Shown piece after piece: positions 1-6,469 of a DNA stretch of 6,836 nucleotides. This DNA comes from Actinomycetota bacterium (GTDB taxonomy: Bacteria > Actinomycetota > Acidimicrobiia > Acidimicrobiales > Ilumatobacteraceae). The notes below the pieces were generated by a model. It was not told the origin of the DNA. It saw nothing but the letters and a program-made list of their open reading frames with translations, and did no database searches. A program made the translations under genes and the position numbers. Every line of letters starts with the position of its first letter. Within the stretch, counting starts at the first letter, position 1. The DNA is taken from assembly GCA_005801025.1 (NCBI GenBank), contig SYDZ01000180.1:1-6836 (forward strand). Direction: 5' to 3'.

Positions 1-1
1 A

Positions 2-1306
2 ATCACGCGCTGGTTCAAAAAGGTTGGCGACACCGTTGCTGCCGATGAACCCTTGTTTGAAGTTTCGACCGACAAGGTGGACACTGAGGTTCCATCGCCG
101 ATCGCTGGAGTTCTGACTGAGATACGAGTTCCTGAAGGTGAGACTGTTCCCGTTGGAGCGGTGATCGGTGTTGTCGCAATAGCCTCCGGCACTGCGCCAG
201 TCGCTCCTGTTGTTGTGGCACCCGTTGCCGTTGCGCCTGTTGTTACGGCACCCGTTGCCGTCGCTCCAGTCGTTGCTGTTGCTCCAGTCGTTGCTGTTGC
301 ACCAGTCGTTGCTGTTGCACCTGTTCGTGACAACGCTCCTGCGACCTTAAAAGACAACCGTCTGTTGTCACCAGTCGTGCGTCGCTTGGTGGCCGAACAC
401 AATCTCAATGTTGATGGACTCACTGGTTCTGGACCTGGCGGAAGAATTACCCGTGAAGATGTCCTTGACTACATCGACAAACTCGCAGCCGCCTCTCCGA
501 CTCTGACAAGTCAAACGACCGTCACTGCAACTGTGACGACGAGTGCCCCAATATCTAGTCAGGCGGCGGTCAATCCACCAGTCGTGCGAGTGGGACAGCG
601 CGATGAAGTCGTCGCACTGTCCAAGATTCGTCAAATCACAGGAACTCACATGCTGATGTCGCAGACCGTCAGCCCACATGCTTTGAGCATGGTGGAGGTG
701 GACTATTCCAATGTTGAAGCCACTCGCCTCAGACTGAAGGATGAATTCAAGGAGGCGGAAGGTTTCAACCTGACCTATTTGCCGTTCATTTCGCGTGCCG
801 TGGTTGACGCCATCGCAGACTTTCCACATATGAACGCCAGTATCTCAGGAACCGATCTGATCGTTCATCGATATGTCGATCTCGGCATTGCCGTGGATCT
901 CAACGGCCAAGGACTTTTGGTTCCAGTTGTCCGTAGCGCAGAAGGCAAGCGACTGCGGGCTATCGCTCGTGAGATCAGTGACTTGGCCGTGCGCGCCAAA
1001 ACTCGTAAAATTACCCCTGACGAAATTCAAGGTGGGACCTTTACCATCTCGAATAATGGCTCAGCAGGATCGGTTCTTACTATGCCCATCATCAATCAAC
1101 CGCAGTTAGCGATTTTGTCTACTGACGCGATTGTGCGTAAGCCAGTCGTGGTCAATTCTGATGGTGGAGAAAGCATTGCCATTCATCCCGTTGGAAACTT
1201 GGCGATGAGTTGGGACCATCGGGCGTTTGATGGTGCTTATGCCGCTGGCTTTTTGAGTCGCATCAAAGAGATCCTTGAGATACGCGATTGGTCGAGCGAG
1301 TTTTAA
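2..1306 (+). CDS. sucB: Dihydrolipoamide acyltransferase (E2) of a 2-oxoacid dehydrogenase complex, 5' truncated
   Basis: This is the E2 core of a 2-oxoacid dehydrogenase complex; it passes the acyl group from its lipoyl arm to CoA. The reading frame is open from base 2 and the true start lies off the left edge (the TTG at 53 is an internal Leu codon). The fragment has 434 residues. Residues 1-56 are most of a lipoyl domain, with the lipoylated lysine at K25 in STDKVDTEVPSP. Residues about 57-115 are an Ala/Pro/Val linker. Residues about 121-159 are a subunit-binding domain (LLSPVVRRL, GPGGRITREDV). Residues about 200-434 are the catalytic domain, ending in DHRAFDG with catalytic H406 and D410, preceded by MPIINQPQLAIL. 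The domain plan and the lipB/lipA neighbours match actinobacterial DlaT/SucB. The sequence alone does not decide between succinyl- and acetyltransferase, and the number of lipoyl domains is unknown because of the truncation. Confidence 0.93.
   Translation: MTRWFKKVGDTVAADEPLFEVSTDKVDTEVPSPIAGVLTEIRVPEGETVPVGAVIGVVAIASGTAPVAPVVVAPVAVAPVVTAPVAVAPVVAVAPVVAVAPVVAVAPVRDNAPATLKDNRLLSPVVRRLVAEHNLNVDGLTGSGPGGRITREDVLDYIDKLAAASPTLTSQTTVTATVTTSAPISSQAAVNPPVVRVGQRDEVVALSKIRQITGTHMLMSQTVSPHALSMVEVDYSNVEATRLRLKDEFKEAEGFNLTYLPFISRAVVDAIADFPHMNASISGTDLIVHRYVDLGIAVDLNGQGLLVPVVRSAEGKRLRAIAREISDLAVRAKTRKITPDEIQGGTFTISNNGSAGSVLTMPIINQPQLAILSTDAIVRKPVVVNSDGGESIAIHPVGNLAMSWDHRAFDGAYAAGFLSRIKEILEIRDWSSEF
206..325 (+). 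repeat. In-frame tandem repeats encoding the E2 Ala/Pro/Val linker
   Basis: Two near-identical 30-base units (206-235 and 236-265, both starting CCTGTTGTT) are followed by CCAGTC and three 18-base units (272-289, 290-307, 308-325), each starting GTTGCTGTTGC. The last three differ at only a few positions, mostly near their ends. All unit lengths are multiples of three, so the repeats encode a flexible Val-Ala-Pro linker (PVVAVA repeated) between the lipoyl domain and the subunit-binding domain. Such linkers are usual in E2 proteins and let the lipoyl domain swing between active sites. The near-identity of the 18-base units at DNA level suggests recent expansion by slippage or unequal recombination. 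Confidence 0.85.
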
Positions 1307-1309
1307 ATC

Positions 1310-2956
1310 ATGTTGCGCGTTCGCTGGATTGGCAGAGTCGCCTATAGCGAAGCCTTGGCATTACAAAATTCTTTGTTTGAGCATGGTCACGAACAGCATC
1401 TGTTGTTGATGGAACATCCCCATGTTTTCACCTATGGTCCGCGATCCGAACTCAACAAAAATCTGAAGTGCGTACCATCAGAAGTTGGTGCTGATTTTGT
1501 CGCTGTGAAGCGCGGTGGTGATGTGACGTATCACGGGCCTGGGCAGTTGGTTGGTTATCCGATTTTGAGTCTTGACAATCGACTCGGTGCATCCGCCCAT
1601 GTGTGTGGCGTGGAACAACTGGTGATTGATGCCTTGAATGAGATCGGAGTCCCGAATGCCGGGAGGCTTCAGGGATATGCCGGTGTTTGGCTTGACGCCA
1701 ATACTGATCGCTGTCGCAAGATCAGCGCGATTGGAGTGCGCTTAGCCCATGGTCGCACGATGCATGGTTTTGCGATCAATGTTGATCCCGACATGACGTA
1801 TATGCGCAAACATATTGTGCCCTGTGGCGTAGCAGAGTATCCCGTGACATCGTTACGCGAAGAAGGCTCCAATGTTTCCATGGGGGATCTTGTCAATGTG
1901 ATTGCCAGATTGGCGGCTCAACAGTGGGGCCACGGAATATCTGAGCGACAAGATGTGGCGTGGTTGCATCGTCCCGAAGACCTCTCCCGTTTCTCACGTG
2001 GTGAGGGGCCTGGTGAGCCTGTTCGCATGCTCGGCCGTCTTTCTGATGCGGGCGTGGACGGCGGATTAGAAGTCACCGACCGCAAGCCCGAATGGTTGCG
2101 TCCCAAAGTGCAGATTGGTTCGGAGGTTTTGCAGATCAAACGAACCCTCAAAGATTTACAACTCGTGACGGTCTGTGAAGAAGCGGGGTGTCCCAACCTT
2201 TCTGAATGTTGGAAAGATGGCACAGCAACTTTTATGGTTCTGGGTGAGCGTTGCACTCGGGCATGCGGATTTTGTCTAATTGATACACGCAAACCCGAAC
2301 CTCCCGCTCTCGATGAACCTAAACGAGTAGCAACAGCCGTTGAACGCATGGGTTTGACCCACGCTGTTCTCACCATGGTCGCTCGCGATGATCTCAGCGA
2401 TGGTGGTTTCGCGCATGTAGCCCAATGTGTCAGCGCTATTCGTCAGAGTTGTCCGCAGACGCGCATTGAAACATTGGTTTCTGACGCCAAGGGTGATCTC
2501 TCATCACTGCAGATTCTCTTTGACGAGCGACCCGATGTGTTTAATCATAATATTGAAACGGTGGCGCGCTTACAGCGTGCTGTGCGACCTTCTGCGGGTT
2601 ATGCGCGCTCGCTTGGGGTACTTGCGCAAGCAAAAGCAGCAGGCCTGATCGTGAAGTCTGGTCTTGTTTTAGGCATGGGTGAAACAACACAAGAGGTAGA
2701 TGGGACTCTCGCTGACTTGGCAGGTATCGGCGTCGATATCGTGACAATTGGTCAGTATTTGCGCCCCACATCGCACCATATTCCCGTGGCGCGGTGGATA
2801 CATCCCGACGAATTCGCACGCTGGAAAGAAGTCGGTGAAGCTTTAGGCATCGGTCACGTTGAGTCGAGCCCCTTGACAAGATCCAGTTACCATGCCAAGC
2901 AAGCTGCCGACTCCGCCTCAGTTTCAGTCTCAATCGGTAGGGTGAGTGCTTCATGA
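1310..2956 (+). CDS. lipBA: LipB-LipA fusion: octanoyltransferase joined to lipoyl synthase
   Basis: A single uninterrupted 548-residue frame holds both steps of lipoate assembly. Residues 1 to about 212 are LipB, which moves octanoate from acyl carrier protein to lipoyl domains. It has the RGGDVTYHGPGQLVGYP signature (68-84), catalytic K137 (KISAIGV) and catalytic C172 (IVPCGV). Residues about 240-548 are LipA, a radical SAM enzyme that inserts two sulfurs into the octanoyl chain. It has the auxiliary-cluster cysteines C289, C294 and C300 (CX4CX5C), the radical SAM cysteines C315, C319 and C322 (CX3CX2C), and the C-terminal RSSYHA serine motif (524-529). Residues 213-239 form a linker. The two modules are separate proteins in Escherichia coli and Mycobacterium. 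The ATG is 3 bases after the E2 stop and fits the usual LipB N-terminus. All catalytic residues are present, so both halves look active. The gene overlaps the next one by 4 bases. Confidence 0.93.
   Translation: MLRVRWIGRVAYSEALALQNSLFEHGHEQHLLLMEHPHVFTYGPRSELNKNLKCVPSEVGADFVAVKRGGDVTYHGPGQLVGYPILSLDNRLGASAHVCGVEQLVIDALNEIGVPNAGRLQGYAGVWLDANTDRCRKISAIGVRLAHGRTMHGFAINVDPDMTYMRKHIVPCGVAEYPVTSLREEGSNVSMGDLVNVIARLAAQQWGHGISERQDVAWLHRPEDLSRFSRGEGPGEPVRMLGRLSDAGVDGGLEVTDRKPEWLRPKVQIGSEVLQIKRTLKDLQLVTVCEEAGCPNLSECWKDGTATFMVLGERCTRACGFCLIDTRKPEPPALDEPKRVATAVERMGLTHAVLTMVARDDLSDGGFAHVAQCVSAIRQSCPQTRIETLVSDAKGDLSSLQILFDERPDVFNHNIETVARLQRAVRPSAGYARSLGVLAQAKAAGLIVKSGLVLGMGETTQEVDGTLADLAGIGVDIVTIGQYLRPTSHHIPVARWIHPDEFARWKEVGEALGIGHVESSPLTRSSYHAKQAADSASVSVSIGRVSAS
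2012..2029 (+). promoter_or_regulatory. Possible internal ribosome binding site and ATG for free LipA
   Basis: GGTGAG at 2012-2017 lies 9 bases before an in-frame ATG at 2027-2029 (Met240 of the fusion). Initiation here would give a 309-residue LipA, close to the usual length of stand-alone lipoyl synthases. The SD-like sequence resembles the one before the downstream peptidase gene. The arrangement is visible in the sequence, but its use for translation is inferred; the match may be chance. Confidence 0.35.
2939..2945 (+). promoter_or_regulatory. Shine-Dalgarno-like site for the M24 peptidase gene
   Basis: AGGGTGA lies 7 bases upstream of the ATG at 2953, inside the last codons of the lipB-lipA fusion. 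It supports that start. Together with the ATGA stop/start overlap it suggests translational coupling to the upstream gene. Confidence 0.55.
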
Positions 2957-4095
2957 GTGGACATTCAATTGTTTCTTCACTGCGTCACGATGAACAGATT
3001 TTCGCGGAGCGCTTAGAACGTGCGCGTCAAGCGATGCGAGCCCAAGGTGTGGATGTGGCGCTATTGTCACTTGGCCTTGATATGCCGTACCTTACTGGCT
3101 ACAACGCCATGCCTCTTGAGCGTTTGACGATGTTGGTTCTGCCAGTTAATGGCGATGCGGTGATGGTCATTCCACGGCTTGAGGCACCGCGTGTACAACC
3201 GATGCCGAATGTCTTTTCATTGCTTCCATGGAATGAAACTGATGACCCAGTGGTGATCACCGCCGAGTTGGTGCGCAATGCCGCTCCATCCTCGCGAGTC
3301 ATTGCCGTAGGCGATCAAATGTGGGCGCGCTTTTTAGTTGATCTCATGCCGTTGTTGCCGAACACGCAGTATCGCCGTTCAGTTGAGGTCATTGGTTCAC
3401 TGCGGATGCGCAAAGACTCTGCAGAGATCGAAGCCCTGCGCTCAGCGGGCTCTGCTGTTGACAAAATCGCCGGCGATTTACAAGCAGGTCGCATTGCATT
3501 GGTCGGGCGCACTGAGGCTCAGGTATCTGCAGATCTCTCGGCGCGCATCATTGCGCAAGGTCATGATGTCGTAAACTTCGCCATTGTCGCTGCGGGGGAG
3601 AACGCCGCTAGTCCCCATCATCATCCTGGTAGCCGTGTCATCCAACCCAACGAGATCGTGCTCTGCGATTTTGGGGGAACAATGAACGGCTATTGCAGTG
3701 ATATCACTCGTTGTGTGTACACAGGCGAGCCATCGAGTGAGGTGGCAGAGGCCTACGCAGTGTTGTTTGAGGCTGAGGCGGCTGCAGTGCGCGCTGCGAC
3801 GGTCGGTACACCATGTGAGGAAGTTGATGCTGTTGCACGGCGAGTGATAACTGCCGCTGGATTTGGTGAATATTTCATTCACCGCACAGGTCATGGAATT
3901 GGACTTGACGCCCATGAAGACCCATATATCGTTAGCGGTAACTCTCTAGCGTTAGAAGCGGGTCATGCATTCAGTATTGAGCCCGGTATCTACATGCCAG
4001 GCAAGTGGGGTATGCGACTCGAAGACATTGTTGTGGCAACAATTGATGGGCCCGATTCAATGAATCACGCCGACCATCATTTGTGGTCGGTATAA
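2953..4095 (+). CDS. M24-family metallopeptidase, Xaa-Pro dipeptidase/aminopeptidase-like
   Basis: This is a 380-residue 'pita-bread' metallopeptidase, predicted to cleave Xaa-Pro bonds in short peptides in the cytoplasm. Residues about 14-140 form the creatinase-like N-terminal domain (RLERARQAMRAQGVDVALL, then DMPYLTGY). Residues about 155-380 are the catalytic M24 domain. All five dinuclear-metal ligands are present with family spacing: D239 and D250 (CDFGGTMNGYCSDITR), H314 (RTGHGIGLDAHEDP), E343 (IEPGIYMPGKWGMR) and E357 (RLEDIV). The length and two-domain layout fit Xaa-Pro peptidases rather than methionine aminopeptidase, which lacks the N-terminal domain. No signal peptide is seen. 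The start overlaps the lipB-lipA stop (ATGA), so co-translation is likely. Substrate specificity cannot be read from sequence; creatinase-like and prolidase-like members share these motifs. It has no known direct role in lipoate metabolism. Confidence 0.9.
   Translation: MSGHSIVSSLRHDEQIFAERLERARQAMRAQGVDVALLSLGLDMPYLTGYNAMPLERLTMLVLPVNGDAVMVIPRLEAPRVQPMPNVFSLLPWNETDDPVVITAELVRNAAPSSRVIAVGDQMWARFLVDLMPLLPNTQYRRSVEVIGSLRMRKDSAEIEALRSAGSAVDKIAGDLQAGRIALVGRTEAQVSADLSARIIAQGHDVVNFAIVAAGENAASPHHHPGSRVIQPNEIVLCDFGGTMNGYCSDITRCVYTGEPSSEVAEAYAVLFEAEAAAVRAATVGTPCEEVDAVARRVITAAGFGEYFIHRTGHGIGLDAHEDPYIVSGNSLALEAGHAFSIEPGIYMPGKWGMRLEDIVVATIDGPDSMNHADHHLWSV
4070..4090 (+). terminator. Inverted repeat at the convergent gene junction, possible terminator
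   Basis: CCGACCA (4070-4076) pairs perfectly with TGGTCGG (4084-4090) around a 7-base loop. The stem covers the last codons of the M24 gene and ends just before its TAA at 4093-4095. No clear T-run follows on either strand, so it is not a classic intrinsic terminator. It could stall transcription or protect the 3' end between the two convergent operons. The pairing is certain; the function is a guess. Confidence 0.35.
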
Positions 4096-4120
4096 ATCTC
4101 ACATGCTTGTTGAGTCGCTC

Positions 4121-4939
4121 TTAGGAGTGAATTGACCCCTCGGTATGTTTCAGGCTTGTGGCGCTATGACCCGTGCGCAAAGAAATGATCTCGGCGCAAA
4201 TGGCAATTGCTGTCTCTTCGGGGGTGCGCCCACCAAGATCAAGACCAATCGGAGACATGATGCGCTGCAGAACTTCAGGTGCGCTCACTCCAATATCGGC
4301 TAAACGAGCAAGTCGCTTGTCGTGTGTTTTGCGACTTCCCATCACGCCGATATAGCCCACCGATGTTGCTAAGGCACCTTGAATCGCTGGGATATCAAAC
4401 TTCGGATCGTGGGTCAGAATGCAGACGGCGTCACGTGGACCAAGGGTGTGTCCGCTACGTTCGAAGATCGGAGTTGGCCAGGTGACGATGACTTCATCAG
4501 CCATCGGGAAGCGTCGTTTTGTAGCAAAGATTTCGCGCGCGTCGAGAACGAGCACGCGGTAGCCGAGAACTTTGGCGACACGACCAAGAGCAGCAGTGAA
4601 ATCGACGGCGCCGAATATCCACATTTGTGGTGCTGGTGAGAAACTTTCAATGAACACTGACACCGTCGGAGTATCAATTAAATCTTCCGGAGTGGCCTGG
4701 CCTTCGGGTCCATAATGGCGTACGCCGGTACGTCCCGCCTCAAGTTCACCAGCGGTGTCTCGGCCGACTACTCGATCAAGTTCTGGGTGGCCGAGACTGC
4801 CCGTGACATCTTCGTTGGTTCCACCACGAACGACGAGAAGTTTGGCACCTACGCCCGGACCCTCAATAATTGTTGCCAGAGCGACTGGTGTTTCTGCTCG
4901 AATGTGCGCTTGGAATAGTTCGTAGATGGATTCGCTCAT
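4121..4939 (-). CDS. XdhC/CoxI-family maturation protein with Rossmann C-terminal domain
   Basis: This 272-residue XdhC-family protein is predicted to help insert sulfurated molybdenum cofactor into a molybdenum hydroxylase such as CO dehydrogenase or xanthine dehydrogenase. Residues about 1-80 resemble the XdhC/CoxI N-terminal domain (VALATIIEGPGVGAKLLV) but lack the SGGC and TCGG cysteine motifs. Residues about 105-256 are the XdhC C-terminal Rossmann domain: IFGAVDFTAAL (108-118), LTHDPKFD (175-182), GYIGVMGSRKTH (195-206) and SPIGLDLGGRTPEETA (229-244). The ATG at 4939 is fixed by an in-frame stop at 4946-4948 just upstream. It lies 16 bases after the small XdhC gene, in another frame. 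No strong ribosome site is seen, so coupling to the upstream gene is plausible. It is the last gene of the - strand run in view. CoxF and CoxI are both of this family and I cannot tell which it matches. Confidence 0.88.
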   Translation of the reverse strand: MSESIYELFQAHIRAETPVALATIIEGPGVGAKLLVVRGGTNEDVTGSLGHPELDRVVGRDTAGELEAGRTGVRHYGPEGQATPEDLIDTPTVSVFIESFSPAPQMWIFGAVDFTAALGRVAKVLGYRVLVLDAREIFATKRRFPMADEVIVTWPTPIFERSGHTLGPRDAVCILTHDPKFDIPAIQGALATSVGYIGVMGSRKTHDKRLARLADIGVSAPEVLQRIMSPIGLDLGGRTPEETAIAICAEIISLRTGHSATSLKHTEGSIHS

Positions 4940-4955
4940 GAGATATCAGTCAATG

Positions 4956-5273
4956 TCACCAGTCGAGCTGTTCAATGTACAAACGAATGATCCCGCCACA
5001 TGTGAGACCAACCGCAAAAGCCTCATCGTCGCTGTAACCGAATGAGACCATTCGCCCGGGTGCATTGTCCGCGATGAGTGCGAGTGCTTCGCCGACCACT
5101 GCTCCTTCGACACATCCGCCGCTCACAGAACCTGCAACTTCGCCATCCTCGTTGACCGCCATCGCGGCACCTGGATCGCGGGGACCCGAGCCTTCAATGT
5201 TGATGACCCGGGCAATAGCAACTTTCTTTGCCTGGCGACGCCAACGGTCAATGTCATCAAGGATCTCGCGCAT
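4956..5273 (-). CDS. Small XdhC/CoxI N-terminal-domain protein
   Basis: This 105-residue protein consists only of the XdhC/CoxI N-terminal domain. It shows the family's conserved blocks in order: KKVAIARVINIEGSGPRDPG (16-35), the SGGCVEGAVV block (51-60) with C54, and GLTCGG (89-94) with C92. The two cysteines are the conserved ones of this domain, which is associated with molybdenum cofactor handling in XdhC proteins. No Rossmann domain follows; that domain is supplied by the next gene, so the two may act as a complex. The ATG at 5273 is the only sensible start: no other start codon lies in frame back to a stop 48 bases upstream. It ends in a clean TGA after LDW. This is probably a natural split form rather than a broken gene, because the downstream partner has its own N-terminal region. 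Confidence 0.87.
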   Translation of the reverse strand: MREILDDIDRWRRQAKKVAIARVINIEGSGPRDPGAAMAVNEDGEVAGSVSGGCVEGAVVGEALALIADNAPGRMVSFGYSDDEAFAVGLTCGGIIRLYIEQLDW

Positions 5274-5321
5274 AGTTGGATCAGTCTGCCTTGTGAAAAG
5301 CGAGGTCGGAGTTGTGGATGC

Positions 5322-6458
5322 TCATTTTCCGATGACCTGTGTCAGTTCTTCCATCGCCTCAACGGAATGACCTTCGACAAAATTGTCGACAAAAGGTAAC
5401 GCCGCCGCCATCCCCCGAGCAAGGGGAGCGTAACCAGGTGAAACCTTTAAGGGGTTCACCCAAATGGTGCGGTGACTGACACGCTGCAGTCGTTTCATCT
5501 GCTCGGCTAAAACGACGGGGTCGCCGCGATCCCAACCGTCACTGAGAATTACCACGATGGCGCCCCGCGCCATACCACGCACTCCCCACTGATCATTGAA
5601 ATGGCGCAGGCATTCTCCAAGTCGGGTTCCGCCGCTCCAATCAACGACCCGAGTTGCTGCCAACTGCAAGGCCTTGTCGGGGTTACGTGAGCCCAGTTCA
5701 CGAGTGATGCGCGTCAGGCGGGTGCCGACAGCAAAGGCTTCAACATTTTGTCGACCAGCGACTGCGGCTTGAACGAATCGCAAAAGTGCGCGGGCGTAGG
5801 GCTCCATGGATCCGCTGACGTCAAGGACCAGCACCAATCGACGCAATCTTTCATCATTTTCTTGCCAGTGCCGACGTATAGGTTCGCCGCCGGATCGCAG
5901 ACTTGAACGAATCGTCTGTCGCAGATCTGGTCGTGCACCTTGGCGACTTGAGATCATACGAAATGAGTTTCGGGGTGAACCAACGAGTCGCAACTTACTC
6001 ATTAGGTCCTGAGCTAGATGCAATTCTTCATCCGAATATTCAGCAAAGTCTTTTTTGCGCAAAGTCTCAACAGCAGAAAACCGCAGAGTGATCGTCTCAC
6101 TCTCGTTTTCGTCGCTATCTGATGAGCCATCATCTTCAGCATCGCCATCTTCATCAAGTTCAATGGTGAGATGAATATGTTGCGGTTCATCATGGACTGC
6201 GTTATTCGTGCGTTGCTCCCAGAAAACAGCGAAGGCTTTGTTGTACATAGCTATGTCTTCAGGCTTGCGTAACAAACTCGCTCGCCCTGCCCAATACACA
6301 TCATCGCGATTTTGTAGACCGACTTGGTTCAGGGCCTCAACAAAGGTCAGGACATTGCCGATTGGTGTAGTGATACCTGCTCCGCGCAGCAGACGGCTGA
6401 AGGCAACTGCCATAAATTCGGCGGGCGACTTCACCTCAGCGGAAGCAGAGAGAGACAT
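5322..6458 (-). CDS. coxE: VWA-domain CoxE-like protein
   Basis: This 378-residue soluble protein is predicted to work with the MoxR-type ATPase encoded just upstream in maturing a molybdenum hydroxylase. In carboxidotrophs CoxD and CoxE act after assembly on the Mo-Cu site of CO dehydrogenase. Residues about 10-90 are the helical N-terminal region (FSRLLRGAGITTPIGNVLTF). Residues 100-121 are a strongly acidic Asp/Glu/Ser stretch. Residues about 205-370 are a von Willebrand A domain with a complete metal-ion-dependent adhesion site: D213, S215 and S217 (DVSGSM), T278 (SGGTRLG) and D307 (LSDGWDRGDP). The ATG at 6458 follows the ATPase stop by 11 bases; a weak GAGAA lies upstream. The CoxE assignment rests on the domain plan and on the CoxD and XdhC neighbours. 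The substrate enzyme could be CO dehydrogenase or another family member. Confidence 0.9.
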   Translation of the reverse strand: MSLSASAEVKSPAEFMAVAFSRLLRGAGITTPIGNVLTFVEALNQVGLQNRDDVYWAGRASLLRKPEDIAMYNKAFAVFWEQRTNNAVHDEPQHIHLTIELDEDGDAEDDGSSDSDENESETITLRFSAVETLRKKDFAEYSDEELHLAQDLMSKLRLVGSPRNSFRMISSRQGARPDLRQTIRSSLRSGGEPIRRHWQENDERLRRLVLVLDVSGSMEPYARALLRFVQAAVAGRQNVEAFAVGTRLTRITRELGSRNPDKALQLAATRVVDWSGGTRLGECLRHFNDQWGVRGMARGAIVVILSDGWDRGDPVVLAEQMKRLQRVSHRTIWVNPLKVSPGYAPLARGMAAALPFVDNFVEGHSVEAMEELTQVIGK

Positions 6459-6469
6459 AACGAGGTTCT

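Noticed and set aside
53..55. TTG at 53 as the start of the E2 gene
   Set aside because: The codons before it (from base 2) encode the conserved lipoyl-domain segment ITRWFKKVGDTVAADEP in the same frame, so the gene simply continues off the left edge.
272..325. CRISPR-like direct repeats
   Set aside because: The units are contiguous, 18 bases, codon-phased and inside a coding linker, with no spacers.
1918..2376. 152-codon open frame on the - strand inside the lipB-lipA fusion
   Set aside because: It lies opposite strongly conserved LipA codons and shows no recognisable domain; it is a shadow frame. The same holds for the long opposite-strand frames at 368-829 and 3478-3915.
4940..4958. Frameshift that broke a single xdhC gene into two
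   Set aside because: The larger protein has its own N-terminal domain-like region of about 80 residues and its own start, so joining the frames would give two N-terminal domains rather than restore one normal XdhC.
5274..5321. Promoter or riboswitch in the 48-base gap between coxE and the small xdhC
   Set aside because: No -10/-35 pair, inverted repeat or known riboswitch core was seen; the gap is too short for a molybdenum cofactor riboswitch.
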